From IMG/VR virus record IMGVR_UViG_3300026321_000021, positions 1 through 23,235 of that record: a DNA stretch of 23,235 nucleotides; one strand, 5' to 3'. Positions 1-5,535 of this stretch are shown piece by piece. The position numbers and the translations under genes were made by a program. This stretch comes from a virus. The notes beneath the pieces are model-generated. The model worked only from the letters and a program-made list of their open reading frames with translations, did no database searches and was not told the origin of the DNA. Within the stretch, counting starts at the first letter, position 1. Every line of letters begins with the position of its first letter.

Positions 1-790
1 CAACCTTGAACTGTTGTTCAGATGTGTTTGCAATAGTTTGCTCTCTCCATTTAGCATCTCTCCCGGGTACCTGTGACCAATGCACCTCGGTTGGAATGTA
101 TTCATTCTTTCTTCTTTCAGCATCATGCCAAAGTTTATAAAACATATTCATACCATGAGGGGTAGAAATGATTATAACTTTAGTTTTCTTACCAGATGAA
201 ATGGTAGGATAAACTGAGCTAAAGAATTGGTCAGCAATATGATTAGGTACGAATGCAAATTCGTCTAAGAATATAACGTTGAATGACATACCACGAACCG
301 CTGATGCAGAAGTGGATGCTGCCATGATCTTACTACCATTCTCTAATTCAAGAGATCCTTTATTCCATTCGTTAATACCTTGCTGTAACCAACGTGGTAA
401 ATTTTCATAAGATAATTGGAGACGACCAAGCATTTCCCTAGCCGTCGCAGCTTTGTTTGCAAGAATTGCTACGTTTACATTCTGATTGAACAGCACATAC
501 CATAATAGGTATGCTGTAACGATGGTTGACTTGCCAGACTGTCTAGGTAACTTTGCTATGTTGAATCTTTCAGCATGAAACTTCGCTACCATTTCCTCCT
601 GGAAATCGTACATCTTAAAGTTAACTAAACCTTCGTCTAGGCTAACAATCTTAAGATACTGCTTAATGAAATAGATAGGGTTATCTGCACATTTCAAATA
701 CTCTTGAACCTGTTCAGGAGTAAAGTCCTGTGCAACATTCGCCTTCTTAAGGTTCGGGTTACCTAGGTAGATGTCTGTATTGACTGCCAT
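1..790 (-). CDS. 17: Terminase large subunit (gp17), N-terminal ATPase part, cut by window edge
   Basis: ATP-driven DNA-packaging motor that moves concatemeric phage DNA into the prohead and cuts it. The visible 263 residues start at ATG 790 (MAVNTDIYLGNP) and cover the ATPase domain. The Walker A motif is LPRQSGKST (about residues 81-89). Walker B is VIFLDE (about 172-177) with the catalytic glutamate. A coupling motif IISTPHG lies near residue 205. This layout matches T4 gp17 (Walker A RQLGKT, then IDE, then STPNG). The C-terminal RNase H-like nuclease domain lies beyond position 1. The start shares one base with the stop of the preceding gene (TGATG), which suggests translational coupling. 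Unlike in T4, gene 16 is not the direct upstream neighbour; about 2.3 kb of cargo separates them. Confidence 0.95.
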   Translation of the reverse strand, partial: MAVNTDIYLGNPNLKKANVAQDFTPEQVQEYLKCADNPIYFIKQYLKIVSLDEGLVNFKMYDFQEEMVAKFHAERFNIAKLPRQSGKSTIVTAYLLWYVLFNQNVNVAILANKAATAREMLGRLQLSYENLPRWLQQGINEWNKGSLELENGSKIMAASTSASAVRGMSFNVIFLDEFAFVPNHIADQFFSSVYPTISSGKKTKVIIISTPHGMNMFYKLWHDAERRKNEYIPTEVHWSQVPGRDAKWREQTIANTSEQQFKV

Positions 791-975
791 CAGTCGTTTT
801 TCTTCTTAGCAGTGCACTTGTAAAGTTTAGCACATATCGCTGCTACTACTACAACACCAATAAGAATTCCAAAATCCCTTGCATTGTTATTAGTTTCTAC
901 TACTGGAGCAGGTAGTATCTCTTGTAGTGACTCAACCTGAGTCGGTAATGGTAATTCCTTGATTACTGATTCCAT
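790..975 (-). CDS. Small single-pass membrane protein, unknown function
   Basis: A 61-residue protein that I do not recognise. It has a proline- and glutamate-rich N-terminal half, one hydrophobic helix at about residues 35-49 (FGILIGVVVVAAICA), and a basic C-terminus (KLYKCTAKKKND). The positive-inside rule predicts the tail in the cytoplasm. A Shine-Dalgarno-like GAGGA sits about seven bases before ATG 975 and overlaps the stop of the nuclease gene upstream. Its stop overlaps the gp17 start by one base. Its position between a nuclease and gp17 is typical cargo; nothing in it suggests an enzymatic role. A lysis accessory role is possible, but nothing specific supports it. Confidence 0.7.
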   Translation of the reverse strand: MESVIKELPLPTQVESLQEILPAPVVETNNNARDFGILIGVVVVAAICAKLYKCTAKKKND

Positions 976-978
976 TGT

Positions 979-1446
979 TTATTCCTCAATTAGGGTACCG
1001 TGTTGTCTACGGATTTCACGTAGTTGTTCAAAGTCTTTCTGCTTGGTGCCACCATCGTATTCCCATGCATAACCTTCTTCGATCATCTGCTCATTTAATG
1101 AGAGAGTATCTTCATTTATATATAACCATCCCAAGAGGCGGCCATATTTACCTACACCACCTTTTAATTCTGTGCGAATACTAAGCTCGTCTCCGTCACC
1201 AGCTATAGTATCTTCTAATTTCTTTTTGAGCCAGTTGGTTGCTTCTATTCCCAGTGCCTTCTCTTCCAGGTCTCTTGTTCTCTTCTCTGGCGTATCAACT
1301 CCTGCAACTCTAACTCTTTCTTTCTTGTATAGATCAAAGCCGAGATCGATAGTAACATCAATAGTGTCACCATCAAGTACCTTGTTTATCTCCGTCACTC
1401 GGAAGTTGTAACAACTCTTCCGGCTCGGTGGAACCATCGCACCCAT
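979..1446 (-). CDS. Staphylococcal-nuclease-like (thermonuclease) family protein
   Basis: A 155-residue protein of the SNase/thermonuclease fold, a Ca2+-dependent phosphodiesterase family acting on DNA or RNA. Motifs in order: VLDGDT (residues 23-28), RVAGVDTPE (46-54), KYGRLLGWLY (100-109) and LNEQMIEEGYAW. They match the SNase active site: D27 (SNase Asp21), R46 (Arg35), D51 (Asp40), E54 (Glu43) and R103 (Arg87) are all present, so activity is expected. No signal peptide is visible, so it should act in the infected cell, perhaps in nucleotide salvage. That role is inferred. A GGAG lies ten bases before ATG 1446. The first 13 residues look unlike the fold's usual beginning, so an internal start is possible (ATG nine bases later, or the GTG at VTEINK). 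Confidence 0.9.
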   Translation of the reverse strand: MGAMVPPSRKSCYNFRVTEINKVLDGDTIDVTIDLGFDLYKKERVRVAGVDTPEKRTRDLEEKALGIEATNWLKKKLEDTIAGDGDELSIRTELKGGVGKYGRLLGWLYINEDTLSLNEQMIEEGYAWEYDGGTKQKDFEQLREIRRQHGTLIEE

Positions 1447-1531
1447 GTTCGTCCATCTCCAACTCTAGTATTGAGTTATTTAGCATCTCTTCTACAGGGG
1501 TGCGATTCTGTTCAGACTTCCATTCCCTCAT
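1373..1531 (-). CDS. Small acidic protein of unknown function, overlaps the nuclease gene
   Basis: A reading frame of 52 residues from ATG 1531 (MREWKSEQNRTPVEEM), or 72 residues from ATG 1591. It is rich in glutamate and aspartate and ends in SDGDKQGT. It begins across the end of the preceding membrane-protein gene and overlaps the nuclease start by 74 bases in the +1 frame. No good ribosome binding site precedes either start, so expression would rely on coupling. The N-terminal 30 residues read like a real amphipathic peptide. The overlapping tail may simply be the nuclease sequence read in another frame. No family is recognised, and the call is tentative. Confidence 0.4.
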   Translation of the reverse strand: MREWKSEQNRTPVEEMLNNSILELEMDEHGCDGSTEPEELLQLPSDGDKQGT

Positions 1532-1676
1532 TTTGTGTAACCACTGATTCGGATTGATGGTTATCCAGGTCGTTAGGAGAGTGGGTATCATAGGTCATTA
1601 TCCAATATATTAGGTATCCTACCATACTAAGCATGGTACCTAACATAATATTTATAGACCAGACTACGTTATTCAA
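1512..1676 (-). CDS. Small membrane protein, probable TTG start
   Basis: A 54-residue protein with one long hydrophobic segment (VVWSINIMLGTMLSMVGYLI, residues 4-23, continuing YWIM) followed by a polar tail. The frame is open from an ATG at 1718, but that start lies 50 bases inside petE. I chose TTG 1676 because AAGGAG, inside the last petE codons, lies nine bases upstream, and because this start overlaps the petE stop in the compact style of the region. A later ATG (1646 or 1634) is possible, because an exact late-promoter motif lies at 1649-1656 inside the gene. Being next to plastocyanin does not by itself suggest a photosynthetic role. Function unknown. Confidence 0.5.
   Translation of the reverse strand: MNNVVWSINIMLGTMLSMVGYLIYWIMTYDTHSPNDLDNHQSESVVTQNEGMEV
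1649..1656 (-). promoter_or_regulatory. Candidate T4-type late promoter, exact TATAAATA
   Basis: Minus-strand TATAAATA, identical to the T4 late promoter -10 element read by the gp55/gp33/gp45 system. It lies inside the small membrane-protein gene, just after petE. From here a late transcript would cover the nuclease, the 61-residue membrane protein and gp17, leaving petE outside. The motif also encodes residues of the membrane protein, so chance occurrence is possible. Confidence 0.5.
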
Positions 1677-2052
1677 CGTGTATGACTCCTTGCATCCCTG
1701 CTCCAGCATGGGGATCACACTGAATCTTGTAGTCTCCTGTGTCTGGGAATGTTACATCGAAACTATCTCCAGCAGCGAATGCTAGGTCCGAATGTGATAG
1801 TTCTGGATGATCTGCTACCTGCATGTTATGTGGTGGCAAATCTCCATTAGTGAATGTAACTGTATCTCCAGCAGAGATTGTTATCTCATTGGGCTCGAAG
1901 ACTAAGTTGCCTCCTGATCCCATCGTTATATCAGCAGCGTATGCTGATGCTGCGAAAACAAATGAGAATGCTAGTGCACAAAGCATGACTGTTATCCTGC
2001 TCATCCACCACATTATCTCATCCTTATTTTCTCGTATTGTGTCGGTAGTCAC
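1669..2052 (-). CDS. petE: Plastocyanin (photosynthetic auxiliary metabolic gene)
   Basis: A blue copper protein that carries electrons from cytochrome b6f to photosystem I in the thylakoid lumen. It has 127 residues. A hydrophobic signal peptide ends in ASAYA, with cleavage predicted after residue 39. The mature domain is about 88 residues, somewhat shorter than host plastocyanins (usually just under 100). The type 1 copper ligands are all present: H75 (PPHNM), C112, H115 and M120 in CDPHAGAGM. The start is GTG 2052: AAAGGAGG at 2059-2066 sits six bases upstream, the best ribosome binding site in the window. An internal ATG after AAGGATGAGATA would give a shorter leader (starting at residue 14). 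One base separates it from the preceding small gene (TGAAGTG). Known as a cyanophage auxiliary gene, it likely keeps electron transport running during infection. Confidence 0.95.
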   Translation of the reverse strand: MTTDTIRENKDEIMWWMSRITVMLCALAFSFVFAASAYAADITMGSGGNLVFEPNEITISAGDTVTFTNGDLPPHNMQVADHPELSHSDLAFAAGDSFDVTFPDTGDYKIQCDPHAGAGMQGVIHVE

Positions 2053-2053
2053 T

Positions 2054-2215
2054 TCACGCCTCCTTTATGATATAGTCAAAAAAATGAGGATGCCCCTCTA
2101 GGAAGGGGACATCCTCTTTGCTGTGTTCCATCGCTTGATATGCATCTTCTGCATACTCGCAAATTTCTAGTTTTTGACGTTGAGCATCGTGATATCCAAC
2201 TGTGTAGTGTGACAT
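2054..2215 (-). CDS. Small conserved-looking protein of unknown function upstream of petE
   Basis: A 53-residue frame starting MSHYTVGYHDAQRQKLEICE and ending HPHFFDYIIKEA. Its stop TGA is one base before the petE GTG, so the two are probably co-translated. The composition is typical of a real soluble protein: aromatic start, an acidic middle (EYAEDAYQAME, KEDVPFLEGH) and no membrane segment. No catalytic motif or family is recognised. No good Shine-Dalgarno precedes ATG 2215. About 60 bases of non-coding DNA lie upstream (2216-2276), the longest such stretch in the cargo block. The gene also contains a terminator-like hairpin, listed separately. The petE spacing and the unbroken frame support the gene. 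Confidence 0.7.
   Translation of the reverse strand: MSHYTVGYHDAQRQKLEICEYAEDAYQAMEHSKEDVPFLEGHPHFFDYIIKEA
2078..2116 (-). terminator. Terminator-like hairpin inside the 53-residue gene
   Basis: Read on the minus strand, GAGGATG-T-CCCCT pairs with AGGGG-CATCCTC: 12 base pairs, one bulged T and a six-base loop. ATTTTTTT follows directly. It has every part of an intrinsic terminator, yet it encodes EDVPFLEGHPHFF and lies only about 30 bases before the petE start. It could act as an attenuator or an RNA 3'-end stabiliser, or be chance. Confidence 0.55.
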
Positions 2216-2276
2216 CTGTTGTAGCCGAGGGCTCGCCTATGTTATGTGCTAATATTTAGGTATTAACCCTCACATA

Positions 2277-2411
2277 TTAAGGCTTTTTATCCGCATGTGA
2301 AGACGCTGTTCTGCAATCCTGACGTTTGCGCTCAAAGTCAACTTGAGCTAGTAGGGCTTGGGTCTTGGCAAGTCTTGCTGCCTTTTCCTTTGGACTTTCT
2401 TGCGGTTCCAT
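2277..2411 (-). CDS. Small charged protein, +1 frame overlap with the preceding gene (or its displaced C-terminus)
   Basis: A 44-residue frame from ATG 2411: MEPQESPKEKAARLAKTQAL, then LAQVDFERKRQDC and HADKKP. It is helical and rich in lysine, alanine and glutamate, which looks like true protein, whereas the overlapping end of the 83-residue gene (KSKGKGSKTC, then SPTSSS) looks like out-of-frame sequence. The two overlap by 74 bases. Two explanations fit: a separate coupled gene with no clear ribosome binding site, or the real C-terminal half of the upstream gene displaced by a one-base indel or a +1 frameshift. Function unknown. Confidence 0.5.
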   Translation of the reverse strand: MEPQESPKEKAARLAKTQALLAQVDFERKRQDCRTASSHADKKP

Positions 2412-2589
2412 AGTTCTCGATGAATTGCTTGTAAGTCAACGGTGGTTTGACCATTTCCTTTTGGGCTAATTTATTAGCCGTAGCATACATCACTTCCTTG
2501 TCACGCGTACCATATAAGCGTTTAAAATCAGAGGAACGTTTCTTCATTCCTCTAACAATATACTCTGCCTTTTGATTTACAAGAGGCAT
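2338..2589 (-). CDS. Small basic protein of unknown function
   Basis: An 83-residue basic protein. The N-terminal 45 residues (MPLVNQKAEYIVRGMKKRSS, then DFKRLYGTRDKEVMYATANK) contain the pattern F-x-x-x-Y-G ... V-M-Y-A-T-A-x-K. I associate that pattern with short hypothetical proteins of cyanophages; this is from memory, not from a search. The next part (PPLTYKQFIENYG) is plausible. The last 25 residues look out of frame, and a better-looking frame overlaps them (the 44-residue entry). One base separates its ATG from the upstream stop (TAAGATG), which suggests coupling with the probable virion protein before it. The molecular role is unknown. Confidence 0.65.
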   Translation of the reverse strand: MPLVNQKAEYIVRGMKKRSSDFKRLYGTRDKEVMYATANKLAQKEMVKPPLTYKQFIENYGTARKSKGKGSKTCQDPSPTSSS

Positions 2590-2590
2590 C

Positions 2591-3127
2591 TTAGCCGCCT
2601 ACTACCTGTACTTCTTCAATCACTACTGCATTAGTAGCTACTGTTAATTTTACTGCTCTCTGGACTTTTGCTTGCGGTCCAGAATATGCATATGTATAGT
2701 CAGCACTAGCTGATGAAGAGTCTATATCTGTGCTTATGGTAGTATTAGTCGCTGCTGTTATCTTTTTACCAGCGGTTCCTGCTGATAAGAAATTACTGTC
2801 AATCGCAGGAGAAGTGCTGTTATCCACCACAGCAATGTAGTCTCCTACTGAGAAAGGATGTGTACTAGATCTTTCGCCAAGATTGGTACCTAATATATAA
2901 TCTGCTGTAGCGTCATCAACGCCCTTTACTACAGTTGCTGAGCCAGGCTTTGCACCTTTGATTAGTAATGCTATGTCTTGGATCAGGGTTATAGCGGGTC
3001 CACCGTTAAAGCTAATAGTAGCATCACCTGCTGTGGCAACGCAACGGTAAAAACCAGTTTGCACAGTTTGATACTCAGATGCACCTGCGGCCACTGAGTT
3101 TGTGCTCAAAACATTAAGTACTGTCAT
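2591..3127 (-). CDS. Probable virion or decoration protein, unknown
   Basis: A 178-residue beta-rich protein high in threonine, serine, alanine and valine, without cysteine-rich or catalytic motifs. The N-terminal part (YQTVQTGFYRCVATAGDATI) and PFSVGDYIAVVDN resemble small beta-sandwich phage structural proteins. It ends VIEEVQVVGG. A candidate late promoter (GATAAATA) lies 26 bases before its ATG, inside the end of gp16, which fits a late virion protein. No Shine-Dalgarno is visible. It sits eight bases after gp16. The structural call rests on composition and context only; no family is identified with certainty. Confidence 0.65.
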   Translation of the reverse strand: MTVLNVLSTNSVAAGASEYQTVQTGFYRCVATAGDATISFNGGPAITLIQDIALLIKGAKPGSATVVKGVDDATADYILGTNLGERSSTHPFSVGDYIAVVDNSTSPAIDSNFLSAGTAGKKITAATNTTISTDIDSSSASADYTYAYSGPQAKVQRAVKLTVATNAVVIEEVQVVGG

Positions 3128-3135
3128 TGTCGTGT

Positions 3136-3564
3136 CTAGTTAGATTCTGTATTATTTATCTCTTTTTGTTGCTTAAGCATCTTTTGAAGGTCTGCGGTAC
3201 TCCCTACAAACATAGTATTGTTAACCGTAGACGGTCCTTTCTTCTCTTCTTTATCCAATTCTTTCATCTTTCCTTGCAAGTCAATCAACTTATCAGTTAC
3301 ATCTCCCACTGATTTGATGAGTTGGCCAGCAACTTCATAAGCACGAGGATGATCTGACGCTCGTGCCACATCAAGTATGCCATCTACTGCCTCCTGTCCT
3401 TTCATTACTAGGCTATGTAGGTTAGCACGACTCATCTCATAGTCTTGCTTTATGTCAACACTATCAGTCTTTTTTACTGGAAGTGCTTGCTTCACTTCCT
3501 CATGTCTTGCTATATCTGCTGGCTCACTGCCAAATACTTTATCTAAACCTTCAAAGGTTGCCAT
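3136..3564 (-). CDS. 16: Terminase small subunit (gp16)
   Basis: A 142-residue small terminase that recognises DNA and regulates the gp17 motor (T4 gp16 is 164 residues). The central helical part matches the T4-like family: QDYEMSRANLHSLVMKGQEA (about 60-79), RASDHPRAYEVAGQLIKSV and TDKLIDLQGKMKELD, which form the coiled-coil oligomerisation core. The C-terminal third (STVNNTMFVGSTADLQKML) is a probable motor-binding tail. GAGG about six bases before ATG 3564 serves as ribosome binding site. It follows gp15 by seven bases. Its usual partner gp17 lies about 2.3 kb downstream instead of directly after it. Confidence 0.92.
   Translation of the reverse strand: MATFEGLDKVFGSEPADIARHEEVKQALPVKKTDSVDIKQDYEMSRANLHSLVMKGQEAVDGILDVARASDHPRAYEVAGQLIKSVGDVTDKLIDLQGKMKELDKEEKKGPSTVNNTMFVGSTADLQKMLKQQKEINNTESN
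3153..3160 (-). promoter_or_regulatory. Candidate late promoter before the 178-residue virion gene
   Basis: Minus-strand GATAAATA, one base from the T4 late consensus TATAAATA. It sits inside the last codons of gp16, 26 bases before ATG 3127. Spacing and downstream gene type fit a late promoter. It is a short motif, so chance cannot be excluded. Confidence 0.5.
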
Positions 3565-3571
3565 AGATACC

Positions 3572-4606
3572 TCATGTTATAGTTTCATCAGCACCGCTAG
3601 TTGGGTTACGCTTCTTAAGGTCAGTGAAGTCTGAGTATATTTCACCGAATCCGAAATCGTCATCACTATCTATGGTTGCATGATCTGCTTCATCAATCTC
3701 TAGGATTCCTGATCCAGCAGCATGACCTGCAATAGTGCTACCATTCCATCCACGTTTAACGTGTAGTGTAGTACCAACGATTCTATCGATACGCATTACT
3801 TCAGTATCAATTTGAATATTGGTATTCTCTGCTAGATCTGTAACAGATCCAACTGCAAAGATACCGTCGTTGATATCCATAGCATTGGTAAGTGTAGTGA
3901 CTGCTGCACCAGTAACGTTGACCAAAGCAGTTGGAGTTGCTTGATAACGTACCTGTCTTGGTGCAGAGGTAACATTTGTATCTGTATAGTAATCTGCAAC
4001 TGCTTTCTTGATGACCTTGCTGTCTGTAACAGGACCGTATAGGTATGTCTTAGCAGTAAACTGAAGAGTCCAAATGATTGCTCTTCTAGTAGCGAAGTCA
4101 CCTTCGTAATCATCCTCATAGTCTACACTGTTTAGTGTGACTGGGACATCTTTAATTTCATTAATCTGTGTTAGTAACTTGATCGACAAGTTATAATGGG
4201 GTTGGAAGTAAGGTAATACTTGCTCAATAATCTGCAAACCATCTTCCTGATTCTTAGCAATGATTGCCATTTCAAATCCTACGTTGTAGGGTACTGGCAT
4301 ATATGCATTCTTATTTTTGCTAGTTGTACTAGCAATCTTAATCTTCTGTGTAGGTGATACCTTCCTTACTGGGTCATATGTAATTCCATTCATCTCAAAT
4401 GAAATTCTAGGAAGAGTGATTTGCACTCTCTTATTAGTAGGGTCAGGCATTTGCTCTAACCTTGCCAAGAATTTCTGCTTAGGACCATATGCCAGAGGCA
4501 CCTTCATGACCTCGTTTGCTCGTCTTAGTTCAATGTTATTAAACATCGTACCAAAGGCAACGACAGTCTTCCTAAAAATCTCGTGATATGAATATGTGCC
4601 TAACAT
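3572..4606 (-). CDS. 15: Tail completion / proximal sheath stabiliser (gp15), with C-terminal extension
   Basis: Caps the finished tail and provides the surface that joins it to the head neck. The first 215 of 344 residues match T4 gp15 (272 residues): FRKTVVAFGTMFNNIELRR (11-29), VPLAYGPKQKFLARL (36-50), ITLPRISFEMNGITY, the hallmark QIIEQVLPYFQPHYN (125-139; T4 has QIVEQILPYFQPHFN), and RRAIIWTLQFTAKTYLYGPV. Residues about 236-305 form an added beta module (IQIDTEVMRIDRIVGTTLHV, then RGWNGSTIAGHAAGSG), a pattern common in phage virion proteins and similar to one in the DUF4815 protein here. The acidic tail is DSDDDFGFGEIYSDFTDLKK. It starts one base after the gp14 stop (TAAAATG) without a Shine-Dalgarno. 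Confidence 0.93.
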   Translation of the reverse strand: MLGTYSYHEIFRKTVVAFGTMFNNIELRRANEVMKVPLAYGPKQKFLARLEQMPDPTNKRVQITLPRISFEMNGITYDPVRKVSPTQKIKIASTTSKNKNAYMPVPYNVGFEMAIIAKNQEDGLQIIEQVLPYFQPHYNLSIKLLTQINEIKDVPVTLNSVDYEDDYEGDFATRRAIIWTLQFTAKTYLYGPVTDSKVIKKAVADYYTDTNVTSAPRQVRYQATPTALVNVTGAAVTTLTNAMDINDGIFAVGSVTDLAENTNIQIDTEVMRIDRIVGTTLHVKRGWNGSTIAGHAAGSGILEIDEADHATIDSDDDFGFGEIYSDFTDLKKRNPTSGADETIT

Positions 4607-4607
4607 T

Positions 4608-5534
4608 TTAGATCGTCAAATCAGTAGTAGAACCAACAGAACCAAACGGATTAGTCTCAGAGAAATCAATGATATCGTTATCGGAAGTCTCGAAATCGTA
4701 GTTCTGGTCGTATTCTGATGTAGTATTATTTATGGTGTTGTATGAAGCAGTTGTCCAGGATGCACTTGATGTACCACCTGTAACGGTTTCAGGCACTTGG
4801 AAAGTACCAGACCTGTTGATAACAATGAGAGTGCGTGAAGCATTATCCCAAGACTTAACTTCAGCAGTAACATTAGATGTTCCACCAGTAACAGTCTCAC
4901 CAACAGTGAATTCACCAGACCCACCTGCTACGAGACCAACCGTTATTGCGTTAGCAAAGGCAGTCTCTATAGCATCGATCTCAGCAATACCAGTATCAAT
5001 CTGCTCATCAGCATACTGGAAGAGCTCACACTGACATTCCCAAACGTATCCTTTTCCTAGTTGGTAGAATGGTTTCTCCACTTCTACAAACTGTATTTCA
5101 AATAAATGCTTTGTTGTAGGGAAGTATATTAAATCTCCCTCGTTGGGACGACCTTCGACATTAAGGACCGCATTGTCGTCAACTTTCTCTTTAAACTTGG
5201 TACGGGAGAATATAAACGTCGTTTTATCTTCGACACGTACTCCGAATTTGCTAAGTAATTCGCCTTGTCCTTCCCATCCTTCAACGTTATTGACGTAGGC
5301 TCGGATGGAGAGAGCATTTCCAAAACTGCTGTTATCAACTTCATCTAATATAGTGTCCCGATTAATGTATGTCCTAGGTAGATAATACAGGTTTTGACCA
5401 TAAATTTCAATAGTCTCAACTATAAGATTTTCTATAAATCCCTGCTCCTGTGCAGAACCATTAAGGTTAACCCGACATGCACTTGTATAATCGGATTGCA
5501 CACATGCTTTTGCTGGTGAATTACTGTATGCCAT
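4608..5534 (-). CDS. 14: Neck protein (gp14), with inserted beta module
   Basis: A head-completion neck protein that forms the collar with gp13 after packaging. It has 308 residues. The core matches T4-like gp14: EQGFIENLIVETIEIYGQNL (30-49), YYLPRTYINRD (50-60), AYVNNVEGWEGQGELLSKFG (79-98), FIFSRTKF, and GDLIYFPTTKHLFEIQFVE (133-151). Residues about 206-262 hold two GETVTGGTS-type motifs around KSWDNASRTLIVINRSGTF, not present in T4 gp14. The C-terminus NDIIDFSETNPFGSVGS then resumes the cyanophage gp14 pattern, so the module is an insertion and not a tail addition. It starts one base after the gp13 stop (TAATATG). Confidence 0.92.
   Translation of the reverse strand: MAYSNSPAKACVQSDYTSACRVNLNGSAQEQGFIENLIVETIEIYGQNLYYLPRTYINRDTILDEVDNSSFGNALSIRAYVNNVEGWEGQGELLSKFGVRVEDKTTFIFSRTKFKEKVDDNAVLNVEGRPNEGDLIYFPTTKHLFEIQFVEVEKPFYQLGKGYVWECQCELFQYADEQIDTGIAEIDAIETAFANAITVGLVAGGSGEFTVGETVTGGTSNVTAEVKSWDNASRTLIVINRSGTFQVPETVTGGTSSASWTTASYNTINNTTSEYDQNYDFETSDNDIIDFSETNPFGSVGSTTDLTI
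4727..4734 (-). promoter_or_regulatory. Possible late promoter inside gp14
   Basis: Minus-strand CATAAATA, one base from TATAAATA, inside the last quarter of gp14 and about 120 bases before the gp15 start. It matches the NATAAATA form that I recall being described for cyanomyovirus late promoters. The distance is longer than for the other candidates, so this one is weaker. Confidence 0.3.
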
Positions 5535-5535
5535 A

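Noticed and set aside
1113-1120. TATAAATG on the minus strand inside the nuclease gene
   Set aside because: It differs from the late element at the last base, is fully inside coding sequence and lies about 140 bases from the next start. It is too weak to call.
1512-1718. ATG 1718 as start of the small membrane protein
   Set aside because: It would begin 50 bases inside petE without a ribosome site, whereas TTG 1676 has AAGGAG nine bases upstream.
2224-2263. Possible hairpin (CGAG/CTCG) and CCTAAATA in the gap before the 53-residue gene
   Set aside because: The stem is four pairs with a two-base loop, and the promoter-like motif matches only six of eight bases. No convincing regulator can be named.
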